Positions 12,500 through 23,102 of a stretch of 64,000 bases of DNA are shown here, piece by piece. Source of the DNA: Pseudocercospora fijiensis CIRAD86 (Eukaryota; Ascomycota; Dothideomycetes; Mycosphaerellales; Mycosphaerellaceae). The first letter of the stretch is position 1. Each line of letters begins with the position of its first letter. The notes under the pieces are model-generated. The model did not search any database. It was given only the letters and a program-made list of their open reading frames with translations, and was not told the DNA's origin. Made by a program: the position numbers and the translations under genes. The stretch lies in NCBI RefSeq assembly GCF_000340215.1, contig NW_006921533.1:4986979-5050978 (forward strand). The letters are read 5' to 3'.

Positions 12500-15400
12500 T
12501 TAAAAGAAATTATTAAAAACTGCAGCTCTTATTAACAACGGCGCAACCGGCTACTCGTTTATAGATTACGACTATACGAGAGAGCTCGGCTTAACGTTCT
12601 AAGACCTTACGTACGCTCGGGAGTTAGAAATGTTTAACGGTACGACCGCGGCCGCCGGCAAGGTAACCTAGATCTGCTACTTATCTATTACTATCGGCCT
12701 GTATACCGAATATATTATGTTTTTCCTTACGAAACTCCCGAAGACTTACCCCGTTATTCTTAGTCTTCCTTAGCTTAAAAAGTATAATCCGGTTATCGAC
12801 TAGGCCTCCGAATCTCTGTCCTTTACGAGCAAGCATTACGCTAAGCACTGCTTTAACGAATCTAGTTCTACCTCCGATACTCCCCGAGATCGTACCGTAT
12901 TCGCTATTAGCGCGGCTGCCTTCTCGCGTCTTGCCCGCGATAAACGCACTTAGATCTTCGCTATAACAATATAGGATATCGAGAAGGCTATCCGAAAGTT
13001 CGACGAAGAACTAACGGATCTAAGAACGAAACTACCGAAGGAGTATTAGTACCGACTCTACTAGTTTTCGAAGAAGAACGCCGATATTCTACTACCGTAC
13101 CGGCTAGGTATCGACTATAAAATCGAGCTAATCGACGGTAAACCGCCGCCGTACGGCCCTTTCTACTTAATGTCTCGAGATAAGCTCCTCGTACTAAAGA
13201 AATACCTAGAAGACAACCTATAAAAGGGCTTTATCCGCCCTAGTTCCTTCGAAGTAGCCGCACTAGTTATGTTTGCCCGGAAACCCGGCGGAGGTCTCCG
13301 TTTCTACGTAGACTACCGGGGCCTTAACGCGTTAACGAAAAAGAACCGCTACCTAATCCCTCTCGTAAACGAAACGCTCGAACGCCTTTCGAAGGCTCGC
13401 TAGTTTACTAAGCTCGACGTAATCGCCGCCTTTAACGCGATCCGTATTGCCGAGGGAGACGAATAGTTAACAGCCTTCCGAACCCGTTACGGCCTTTTTA
13501 AATACCTAGTCTTACCGTTCGGGCTCTATAACGGACCTAGCACGTTCTAATTATATATTAACGATACGCTTAAAGAATTCCTAGACGCCTTCGTCTCGGC
13601 GTATATAGACGATATCCTAATTTATAGTAAAACGAAAGCGGAATACTACGAACACATCGAAAAGGTACTTAAGAAACTCGTAGAAGCTAGACTATATATC
13701 GACATCGATAAGTGCGAATTCTACAAGTAAGAGGTAAAATTCCTCGGCCTTATTATCTCTTTAGAAGGTATTCGAATAGATCCCGGCAAGATCGAAGCCG
13801 TTTTAAACTAGGAAGTGCTACGAAACGTAAAAGAAGTCTAGGGCTTTCTCGGTTTTGCTAACTTCTACCGGAGATTTATACGGAATTTCAGCGGAATCGC
13901 CCGTCTACTTACGGCACTTACGCGGAAAGACGTTAAATTTAAATAGTTACCGGCCTATTAAGAAGCCTTCGACTAGTTACGGTAAAGTTTTACGACCGCA
14001 CCGATCCTATAGTACTTCGACTTCGATAAAGAAACGCGCCTAGAAACCGATACTTCCGACGGTATAACTAGCGCCGTTCTCCTTTAACGAACGACCCTAG
14101 AAGATACGTAGCTACCCGTAGCCTACCTCTCTAAGAAAATGTCCTCCGCGGAATGCAATTACGACATCTACGATAAGGAGCTCCTCGTAATCGTTAAGGC
14201 TTTCGAAGAATAGCGTCTAGAACTCGAAGGTTCTAAGTTACCGATCTAGGTTAGCTCGGATTATAAGAACCTTATCTACTTTCTTAAAAGCAAAATCCTT
14301 AGCCGTAGGCAGGTACGCTAGAGTAAGTTTCTTTCCCGGTTTAACTTCGTTATTTAGTATACGCCCGGCAAAGCAAACTTATAGGCCGACGCACTTATAA
14401 GGCGCAACGGAGACTCGCCTTTACACCTCGATTAAGCGAGATAGCGGACGGCGGTAATCCCTGAAAACGGGATCTAACTGGTCAAAGCTAGCGTACTGCC
14501 TAAAGGAATTATCCGTACCTTTAAAAAGTTCACGTCTAACGCTTTTAAGCTAGCTGCCGTTTACGGGGATTACCCCCGTCCGCTATCTCGCTTAATCGGG
14601 GTATAGATCGAGGTCCGTAGCGTAAAGAACAGTCTATCCTTAAGGAGTATAACCTTAGCTAGGAACTATACGAGCTCCTCGGAGACGACTTTACCGGCCT
14701 AGAGCCTCTCGTAGTATCCTTTATACTAATAGCCGCTCCCGCCTTTCTCGGAGACGACGATAGCTCGGACGACGAAGATACGAGTTTAGAAAGCTTAAAC
14801 AGCGACTAGGAAAGCGAAGAGGAAGTATAGGACCTCCTCGAACCTACCTAGCTCGAATAGTAGCTTACGACAGCATACGCCGAAGACGCTTTTACTAAAG
14901 GTCTAATTCAAGCTTTATAGAACGAGGAGCGGTTATACGAGAATATTTCTCTCTCGGAGTACGAGCTCCGTAGAACTCTACCGCGAGCACCCCGTACAAC
15001 ATTTAGAAATGCCCTCTACGTCCCGGATTTCGAAGATTTACGCGATCAGATTATGCGTTCCGCTTATAACCCTCTCGGAATAGTATATCCCGGTCGAGCT
15101 AAGATATTATCTTAGCTCCGGAAGTAGTACTACTAGCCTAATCTATACCGGGATATCGACCGATTCGTTAAGAACTACGTAGTATACCGCAGAGCGAAAG
15201 CAGATACGCGTAAGCCGCAAGGGCTGCTAAAACCTCTTAAAGTCCCTCTACGACTATAGTAACACATTTTAATAGATTTTATTATAGGCCTACCGAAAGG
15301 ATCCGACTTTAACGGCCTCTAGTTTCAAAACATACTAGTCGTAGTTTGCCGCCTTACGAAACGCAAGAAGGTATTAAATGCCCGTAGCCTAACCGCAAAG

Positions 15401-16530
15401 AATACGGCTTAGGTCTTCTACCGGGACGTATAGAAAGATATAGGCCTACCTAAATCAATTGTATCTAATCGCGGCCCGAATTTCGTTGCCTGTTTCTAGA
15501 AGCGCTTCTACGAACGATTGAAAATTCAAGCGCGCCTTTTAACGGCTTACTACCCGCAGACCGACGGACAAACCGAACGGGCTAACGCGTAGATCGAGCA
15601 AATTATTAGGTACTTCTATAATTACTACTAAAACGACTAGCTAAGATTAACGCCTTCTATTGAATTTACTATTAATAATTAGGAGTCGGCTACAACTTAG
15701 ACTACGCCGTTCTACGCCTCTACTAGATTTTACCCTCGAACCGGTATAGAACCGATAGAGATCGAACTAGAGCCTCTAGCAAACGATCCGGAAAGAGACG
15801 CCGATGCCTTCGCTCTTTAAATAGCCTAGACCTACTAAGAGCTCTAGGACGAGATAAGGTATACCTAAGAAGTATACGAGCACTACGCTAATTAGCGTAG
15901 ACGCGCCGCGCTAGATTACTAGGTCGGAGATTACGTCTACCTCGACTTACGATATATTAGAACTAACCGACCTTCGAAAAAGCTCGACTAGAAAAATCTA
16001 GGACCCTTCCGAATTGTAAAGAAAATCGGTATACACGTATACGAACTGGATCTCCTAGAAAATCTCAACATTTACCCGGTTAAATACGTTGTTAACCTAA
16101 GAACCGCCGGAGAAATCGCGGACTCCGAAGATATCCCGCCGATACTAGAAGCTACCGAGGCTACCGATTAGGCCGAAGACGAGCCGGAATCTACCTTAGG
16201 TATAGTACGGGCGATTATCGGATAGAGCTTTAGTAATACAAATTTCGGAAATCTCAACCCTCCCGGGCCGTAGGGAGAGATATAATAGGAGAGGTACTTA
16301 GACGAGGATACGACCTAGGAACCTCTACGCTATATTATCTTCGCCCGCGAAGCAATCGAGGAATTCCTACGAGACTATACCGACTATACGATAATAGAAG
16401 GAGCTGTCCCGGAACATTTTCTCTAAGAAGCGTACGAATAGAATTTAGATTAAGGCCTCCGACCCGAACTAGGACAAGAATACTAGCACCTATTATATAC
16501 GGACCTCCTTTAGCGTCGTAGGAACTCCGC
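12500..16530 (+). pseudogene. Decayed pol (PR-RT-RNaseH-IN)
   Basis: Protease: LINNGATGYSFID at ~12528, where the catalytic Asp codon (12534-12536) reads AAC. Reverse transcriptase: [11 protein letters not shown] near 13300, KLDVIAAFNAIRI near 13415, LPFGLYNGPSTF near 13515, and YIDD at 13602-13613, explained by YVDD with GTA to ATA. RNase H: ETDTSD near 14045 and later [13 protein letters not shown]. Integrase: ILIDFIIGLPKGSDF near 15270, SNRGPNF with Asp to Asn at 15467-15469, and TDGQTERANAQIEQ near 15560. TAG interrupts all parts. A 184-bp insertion lies at 14422-14605. A long acidic tail continues to ~16530; I cannot assign a chromodomain. Confidence 0.88.
14422..14605. mobile_element. 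MITE-like inverted-repeat insertion inside pol
   Basis: The ends are near-perfect inverted repeats of about 40 bp: left arm 14422-14461 (core TTAAGCGAGATAGCGGACG) and right arm ~14566-14605. Mismatches are few, two of them transitions. Both arms end in TA, which could be a TA target duplication. The ~105-bp centre has no coding pattern. It lies between RNase H and integrase, where an insertion disturbs no domain. It may be a non-autonomous DNA transposon or a structural palindrome of the retroelement. Confidence 0.65.
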
Positions 16531-16537
16531 GTAGAAC

Positions 16538-16547
16538 GAGGGGGGGG
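16538..16547 (+). promoter_or_regulatory. Polypurine tract
   Basis: GAGGGGGGGG-type purine run four bases upstream of the right LTR, the expected place for plus-strand priming. Confidence 0.75.
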
Positions 16548-16551
16548 CTAC

Positions 16552-17279
16552 TATTATAGTAGCTGCTTAGAAAGCACCGACAAGTCCTACAAGCTAGCCG
16601 CTATACTATAAAGTAATGTCGGATTTAAGTTGCCTTAGTAGTAGGGGCCCCTAGCGAAGCAGGTCGCCTAGTTAGCCTAAGTCGCCTAGTACGCCTAGTA
16701 CGCCTAGTATACCTAGTACGCCTAGTACGCCTAGTATGCCTAGTACGCCTAGTACGCTTAGTACGCCTAGGTCGCCTACTTAGCCGTATAATATAATATC
16801 TTAGGGACTCCTATAGAGGCCGTATATAGTAGAATAATACGTTATATATTAATATATAAACGACGGGACTATACTAAACTACGCGCACGTATATACGGAC
16901 GATAGCAAGCGAGATATATAGAGTCGTAGGACAGATCCGAGTAGTAGGAAGGAACCGGAAGGTAGGGAAGAGCTAGAAGAAATATATTTGCTTAAGAGCG
17001 GTTAAACGAGTTCGCATACGCGCGCTACGCTAGTTAGCTAGGAGACAAAGACGCTACGAGATAGTAGACAAGCAGGATATATATGCTTACGCTTACGCGT
17101 CGGACGCGCTAAACGGCCGTAGGGCAGAATACTAAGGAAGGGGCTCTCCCTCTAAGGCACCCTTCTTCCTTTCTTCGTAGTTCGTCTTATACAAATAGCA
17201 GCTATATTAATTTAGTGCTCCCTTTAGTTTAGTTTAAAGTTTCGTATACACTCTTACTACTTAGCTACTAACTCTTACA
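16552..17279 (+). repeat. 3' LTR
   Basis: 728 bp, same length as the left LTR and followed by AATAT. It keeps the CA end (TTACA). Confidence 0.9.
16665..16785. repeat. 9-bp minisatellite in the 3' LTR
   Basis: Same array as in the left LTR, but several units carry transitions (TATACCTAG, TATGCCTAG, CGCTTAGTA), so the two arrays were mutated independently. Confidence 0.8.
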
Positions 17280-17284
17280 AATAT
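17280..17284. repeat. Target site duplication AATAT, right copy
   Basis: Exact repeat of 10332-10336, immediately after the right LTR. Confidence 0.85.
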
Positions 17285-17561
17285 AACGATAGTATGCCTT
17301 AGAAACAAACCTACCGCTAGTACGATCTACCTTTACGTTAGTAATCTTATTACGACTATATATATTAGACATTAGCTTTATACTAACTAGGAAATCGTCG
17401 TACGGCAATAGAATATCCTTATCGGCGAAGAATAGCGATTCTCGAAGAGCCTTAAAGTTAGTATAGCCGCTAGTAGGCGCTAGTCGCGCTAGTTCTTCTA
17501 TTATAGCGATATTGCTAAAGTAGTAGAGACGACGAGGTGCTGCACGTTTCGAGAAGCCCAA

Positions 17562-18099
17562 AATTAAGCCTCGAACGCATACAAATTCGTGGGTCTTGGC
17601 GGGAACACAAAAACGTCATCAATTTCGGGTTCTCTACGGACCGAGTTAAGCGAGATTTAGCGAGGTGCCAGTATACAGACACCTAGTGCGGGTGTCGTTT
17701 GGGTGCAACTTGCTTGCACCCAAACCCTTCACCCTTCACCCTTCAACCACCTCTCACCATTGTCAAGCGTCGAATACAGCTTCGTCACACACCCTACCGT
17801 CACTCGTTTCAGCGGTATGCAAGCAACGCAAGCGAGATCGAGATCGAGAGCCACATCCACGTGTGAAGTTCAAAAGAACACGTACCACCCAGCAAGCTTG
17901 AAGTTACCTGTCAAAAAAAGCTCCCATCGGCGCCCGAAATTGTCCGCTGTCGACGTTACCATCCGGTCCATCCCATATCACATCTCGATTGAGAGAGTGC
18001 TTGCGCTCAGCGTCGCTGGCTAGCCGCACATACCATCCACGATCATGGAGAATAGATCGCTGATATACCACACCTCGTGGATCCATCACAATATGGCAG
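17562..18099. other. Non-RIP flank with short repeats and a hairpin
   Basis: Normal CpA/TpG content returns here. At 17645-17665 two near-copies of TTAAGCGAGAT/TTAGCGAGGT lie side by side and resemble the arm of the 14422 insertion. A perfect 12-bp inverted repeat follows at 17697-17725, then three CCCTTCA units to about 17745. No gene is recognised. Confidence 0.5.
17697..17725. repeat. 12-bp inverted repeat (hairpin)
   Basis: GTTTGGGTGCAA at 17697-17708 is matched perfectly by TTGCACCCAAAC at 17714-17725 with a 5-base loop. Confidence 0.7.
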
Positions 18100-19035
18100 G
18101 ATATTCGCATCTGTGACTTTCTCCCCTTCTGGCATTCGCATCTCGAGGCGGCCGATTCGAGTGCCTACAATCACTTCAATTCCAGCCAAGCAAGCTCCTG
18201 CCCTGGCGTCTTGGCTGAAATTGGCGAGCCATCTACCCAGATCAGGACGGCCTACCCATCGGTTTGGCCGGAAGACAAGGACATCATCTTCCCAGATTTC
18301 CTAGTCATGGTGAAGATCAGATGTCGCCATCGAAACCTTACTAACCTGGGGCCATGCTCCACTCCCTGTACTGCTCTGGAGCCGCCGGATCGACTCGAGT
18401 CAGCCTCGATAATGCGCCGTGCATCGACCGAAGGCCTTCTTTGACCACGGCGTTCAGCGATGGTAAATCGCCGAGCATGGCCATGGATCTATTCTCGCTC
18501 AATCAGGCCACAGCTCTCTCAATTCTGCTTGAAGCTTTTTTAGCACATCCGGACGTCGCAGAACCAGGTAAGCTGTCTGCGTGATGAAGAAGGCAGTCGT
18601 ATCCCATCCGCCAGAACAAGCTGCCATCGTCGCCCGGGGAGAGCTGATCCTGTCTTGTCACCCAACGGCAGCGAGCGGTGGATGGTAGACCTCCGCGCGG
18701 CAGTTTTGTTCTTTTCTCCAATCTTGAGGTCGACGTGAGTACCTTCCTGCTGCATGAGCTTCTGTTTCATATTTTCTGGAAACTGCGATGGTGTTAAATT
18801 TGGTATATCAGACGCTCGCCTCAACTTACATTGTTGAAGTCCAAGAAGCTGGCAGTCGGTTCTTTACTATCGAAGAAGGGTTGATCTGGGATCGTAAGAA
18901 GATCAGAACAATGGGAATCATCCATGCTATGAATCTCCCAAGATCCTTAAAGCCGAATAAAACATCGAATCGTCTGTCATACAAACTTCGGGTTGTCCGT
19001 TCATCCTCGAACAATCCATATTGCTGGCCATACAT
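18100..19035 (-). pseudogene. Cytochrome P450 pseudogene (5' part missing)
   Basis: Successive pieces in different minus-strand frames match P450 regions in the right order: YGLFEDERTTRSLYDRRF (19035-18826); IHRSLPLGDKTGSAL (~18690); DTTAFFITQTAYLVLRRPDV then LKKLQAELRELW (~18620-18520), the I-helix and following region; LPSLNAVVKEGLR (~18450), the ExxR region; FRPNRWVG and a heme-binding remnant FSQDARAGACLAG (~18270-18190) where the Cys survives but the spacing is wrong. Stops and frameshifts separate the pieces and the N-terminal membrane anchor is absent. Damage looks like ordinary decay, not RIP. It lies 0.8 kb from the transposon island. Confidence 0.72.
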
Positions 19036-20226
19036 GTAACTTCGTTACAGCACGAAACAGAACCCTACGTTAATCGAGGAGCACAGTTAGCAAACCCTAC
19101 GTTAGACACTAAACACTCGATTACTCACGCAAGATCCACACTCACACCCTGTTTTCCCTTCCTCCTCATAACCTCACATTCCTTCTCAATCTTCTCATCA
19201 ACAACCAAGCAGCTACAACTCAAAAACTCATCCTCTTCTCACCCCGTATTCCCCAACCGCCGCCCGTCTCTTCTTATACAAATTCACATTCCTCGCCGCC
19301 AAACATGGCATATGTATATATCAAACCGAACCGTCGTCTTATAGCAATTTGCCGCACTTGTCTAAACCCCCTATAATATAATCTAAATAATACGGAATCT
19401 TCGGATATCGATTTTAAATTTTTTCTTCTTCTTCTTCTAATTACTCTTTAGGCCGTATTTATATATAAATTTGGAACTATATAGAAAACGGAGGAGATTA
19501 GGGACTAGAGACGGCCGTATTAGACTATTAGTTATATAACTGTCCTAGTGAAATTCGTATATGACATTCTAGAACGGGCTGCCTAGTATAATTTTTAACT
19601 AGATAGGGGAATTCGGAGAGAGAGACAGGGTAGAAGTAGAGGCGTTGTGTGTAGATTATGCATTTGAGAGACTGTAGGCGGTATAGTAATGGTGATGTGA
19701 GAGAGCAGGTGGGAAGTCGCCATGGTACCTACCGTATGAATCTGAGAACTTTGGGGGGAGATAGTCGGAACTTGTCTTCATTCCAGTAATGACAATGCTG
19801 TCTTCTTGTATATGATATAATTCAGCGACGATTCATGTGGCTGTAAGCGTAATGATCCTTCAAAATTTTGTCTTGCGCTGATGTGAATTTTGCATGAGTG
19901 GGGTGAGGCGGTTGTTTGGGCGGTACAGGATCGAACAAAGAGACTCTCACTGATGAAGTGTTTGGTACTGCCAAGCAGAGCCCCCCCCAGAGGATCCCGT
20001 AATGGCTCTTTGGACTCGTGGCGAATATGTGGCACAAGAGAGTATTGACAAGTGCTGCCCACACTGCTTCCATGGTACGAAAGGCTGCCTACTTTCATCT
20101 GATCAACCAGGACGACATGGTATCTCAAACTACAAAACGCCAACCAATGCCCTCGAAGTGAAGAACGCCGCCGCTAATGTCTCAACATGTACAATCTGAG
20201 CGAATATCGGCATCAAAACGCCAAGA
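19036..20226. other. Intergenic with a small RIP-like relic
   Basis: No gene recognised. About 19335-19620 is AT-rich with frequent TATA and few CpA, like a short RIP-affected relic, including a TTCTTCTTCTTCTTC run near 19420. The rest is ordinary spacer; a C-run lies near 19981. Confidence 0.45.
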
Positions 20227-22324
20227 TTATCGCTCGCCCCAAGCGTTTCTCTCTTCTTCAAACATCGGACTGGGCAGTGGACTGTTACCTTGAGAGCCTT
20301 TGCCGTTGCCTCTACCTCCGTTAGGCTGGAGTTTGCCGTACTCACGATGCTCCCAGGGCTGTTCCTGACCAAGCTGATCGCGGCCTTCCTGATCAGATAC
20401 TGCAGTCATTTCATCATCGCCGTCGCCGATTGGGAACGGGTCGTTGAGGTTGTGGGTCTGGCTCTTGATCTTTTGCTCTGGAGCATCTGGATTGAATCCC
20501 TGTCTAATTTCTTCGGCGGCATCCTCGTCAGGGTAAGTCTTCACGAAATGCTTTTGCTCGACACTGTTCCAGCCCGGACCGCCCTCTTTTCGAGCACGTA
20601 CGCGCTCGAGTTGTTCTGCTTCGTGATCTTCCACGACCAGGTCGACAAGTTGTGAGCTTCTCGACTTGGCAGATGAGCTGGAGGTGCTGGATGACCCTCG
20701 GACCAGCTTGCCAACGACAGGCAATTGCTTCAGCTTCTCCTTTCCTTTTGACGAGCCTTGGTTGCTATCGTGACTCGTAGAGGTCCCTGGTCGATTGTGC
20801 TGGTGCACTTCCTTCTTGATATCCTCAATCTTAGACTTGCGTCGTTGTTTCGATTCTCTTGTGGGCTGCAGGATGGCACGATTCGTGCTTTGTGTGATCG
20901 TGTACGGATTGCTGTGCAACCTATCTTCACGAGTGGCGTAATGAGTGTTAATCACAGGATAATTCCAGTCTCCAAATTCAAGCGCTCGCGCGTTGGTATA
21001 GAGTCGCTCCTCTTCGGGATCAAGCTCGGGCTCTTCATCCTCGTTCGCGGCGCCGTACTTGCCTCTGCTCGTTGACCTGTTTGGAGCGCCACCACTTGGA
21101 CTCATTGTGCGAGCGTTGCTCGGCACATACTTCTGTAGGAGTGGCTGGCGTACATCTGTGGGTGAAGGCACCCAGTATTTTCCTCTTCCGTTTCGCTCAT
21201 ATCGCATGCCTTCCCGCATCCGTGCTTCTCTGCTCGAGGACTGCTCGTGGGCCATGACATTGTCATCGGCATCGAAATAGCGATACTCGTATTTCTTGCC
21301 GCTGAAGGTCTCCTTACAATCTTCAATCAGGTCTCGAGGCCCGAAAGCATCTCTGAGGGCGAATCGTATGGGCATGCGGGCATCACTGATAGTCCTGTCG
21401 GCATAGTCCTTCCAGCTGAATGCATACCAGTGCCAGACAGCAAAAAATGGCATTTCGAAGCAGATGAGAGCGTCCTGGATGGCAGCGGCCAGATTGTCGG
21501 CCGTGTAGCCACCTCCCACGCTGGGGATGGCGCCCAGCCATACCAGGATGGACAGGAAGAAGCCCTGCCACCACGAGGCGAAAATGATGCCTTTGATACA
21601 GAGAAACTTCGGCATGGGCCTGAAGGGCTGCAGGTCCTGTGTCATGCACACCCAGAAGAGAGCCAGATCATACAGGCACCAGCAAATGCTGACGTTGTAG
21701 ATCAGACCTGTCCAGAGATATCCCGAGTTCACCGCCATGATGCCTTCTCTGAAGGTGCCTGTCGCCTTGCACACGACCGTCGCTATTGCCAGTATAGGCT
21801 TAAACCAAGCGTACTGCAGTATGCCTCGCTTGATTGACAGGTAGGTGTGCGGGTCACTGATATCCACTTTTGCAAATACGTGGTTGAGCGGCCAAAGATG
21901 CGAGACTGGCGGTCGGCCGTGCATCATGATGATCAGGCTACGCTCGCCGCCGAGAAAGTTGACGAGCAGCTGAAAGAAGGTGTAGATGGTAAAGGCTTCG
22001 TAGACATCTCGGAACGGGTCGACCCAAAAGGCGACTCGGAGGGAGGTCAAGGAGGCCCACGAAGCGATGGAGAAGATTGGGACCATGATGAGGATGCGAA
22101 TGACATGGCGCTGGAGCAGCGGCTTGCGGTAGTTCTTGGATTGCAGGAAGATGGAACTGTGGTGAGGTGAGCGTGGTGTTATACATGGATTTGTATTTGT
22201 CTGGGTGTACCTACACCAACGTGAGCAGGCATGCTACCAGGGCGGCGACACCTGCGCATATCACCACCGCTCTGCCAAAGCCGGAGCCCGTCCCTCCGCT
22301 GATGTCCTGTTCTCCCTGGGCCAT
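20227..22324 (-). CDS. TMEM184/Ost-alpha family membrane protein
   Basis: Exons 22324-22215 and 22156-20227 give 679 residues. The 58-nt intron (GTAGGT...CACAG) splits a Val codon and yields LVSIFLQSKNYRKP, the conserved first-loop motif of the DUF300/TMEM184 family. The first ~290 residues hold about seven hydrophobic helices and family marks PIFSIASW, DPFRDVYEAFTIYTFFQLL, LGGERS and WHWYAFSWKDY. The remaining ~390 residues are hydrophilic and low in complexity. Family knowledge: yeast Hfl1-type members sit in the vacuole membrane and bind Atg8; metazoan relatives form organic solute transporters. Which role applies here is not shown. Start chosen because the first exon supplies the first helix. 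Confidence 0.85.
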
Positions 22325-23102
22325 AGCTGCTGTGGTGAGAAGGCAGCAGTTGCTGGTGTATTTCGGGGTGCTGCTGTCACCTCATGGCTGCATCTTTTCT
22401 ACAACTCACCAGGCCCAGCGATGGGTGAGCGTGGAGTCGCGATATTGTAGTGCGGTGTGGCGGGATGGCCGTTGTGCTGTCGCCTTAAGTTCAGACCAGC
22501 GCCTTGTCTGCCGTCTTGCTGAATCTCGCGGACGCGTGACGGGGCGGAGATGAATGCGAGTCATGATGGTCACGTCACGTGTGCAACTGGCGCCAGCATA
22601 AACATCACGACTCATCAAAGCTTCTCCTCGACCCGAAGATCCTTCATACACCTCATTGTTATTGTTCTCCTCACCCTCCGTTGCTACGAGAAGACAGCAA
22701 TGGCGCAGAATCAAGACCGCCACGCCGTCTGTGCTGCTCTTGCCAGCACTCAACTTGGCCTGATACCAAGTCGTGGTGTCTCTGTACCAGCACTCCCCTG
22801 CTTGTCTTCTCCAGAGTTCGAGGACAACGTTAATAATAAAGGCCTGTCAGACGTGTCGCCATCAGTCAGGCATACAGCATGGCATGGCAGGCAACGGTGT
22901 TGACTCGCTTTGTTTACGCTGACATCTGCCGTCGATGGCCTACAAGAAGACGTGGCACAACACTGTTTCCCATACCATTCGATGCCCTTCTGACCACTGT
23001 ATGATACTGTGCAGTCTACGCTCATTGTGCGCTTTCTGCCGCCGTAATTTGTAATCCTCGCCTCTGTCTCGGACAGCTTTCTTTTCATCATCGTCTATCA
23101 AT
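22325..23102. promoter_or_regulatory. Divergent intergenic (promoter) region
   Basis: Lies between the starts of two divergent genes, so it must carry both promoters. A CACGTGTG box-like site is near 22575. No further gene recognised. Confidence 0.4.

Larger units (their letters stand above)
10337..17279 (+). mobile_element. Ty3/Gypsy LTR retrotransposon, complete but RIP-inactivated
   Basis: The 6943-bp element has two 728-bp LTRs, a purine tract before the right LTR and a 5-bp target duplication. Internal order is gag, protease, reverse transcriptase, RNase H, integrase, which is the Gypsy order. Every coding region is interrupted by many stops, almost all TAG, and catalytic codons are changed. 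LTR ends read TA...TA (left) and TA...CA (right), consistent with an original TG...CA altered by RIP. No tRNA primer site was recognised just after the left LTR. The element sits in the minus-strand MULE transposase gene. Confidence 0.92.
7450..17540. repeat. RIP-mutated transposon island
   Basis: Composition changes abruptly at about 7450 and returns to normal at about 17540. Inside, TpA is very common and CpA and TpG are scarce, while CpG stays abundant. Coding frames are broken mainly by TAG (sometimes TAA) where CAG, CAA or TGG would be expected. This is the known signature of fungal RIP (C-to-T in CpA, on both strands). The island holds a MULE transposase gene, a Gypsy retrotransposon inserted in it, and an inverted-repeat insertion inside that. 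Confidence 0.9.
7800..17561 (-). mobile_element. MULE-type DNA transposon, decayed and split by a retrotransposon
   Basis: Reading the minus strand and ignoring TAG/TAA stops, the transposase begins near 17561 (MGFSKRAAPRRLYYF), runs to 17285, and resumes at 10331 in the same frame once the retrotransposon and one target copy are disregarded. Family marks on the second part: an acidic YDTNNASFF segment (9721-9750) before a NYLPIAYML stretch; NDSISEQAAF (~9527-9560) followed by a FLC-x-x-Y-V-V-E-T-I motif (~9458-9490), matching the FLCxWH region of MULE transposases; and IEGYYAYYKRG (~9110-9150), matching the RxExxHxxLK motif with RIP changing His to Tyr. Coding pattern weakens beyond 8250 but stays open (with stops) to about 7800. 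A frame change lies near 9250-9310 (intron or indel). Terminal inverted repeats and target duplications were not found. Confidence 0.7.

Noticed and set aside
7344..17640. MULE terminal inverted repeats and 8-11 bp target duplications
   Set aside because: Compared both island borders by eye; only weak similarity (GGCACC), not enough to claim.
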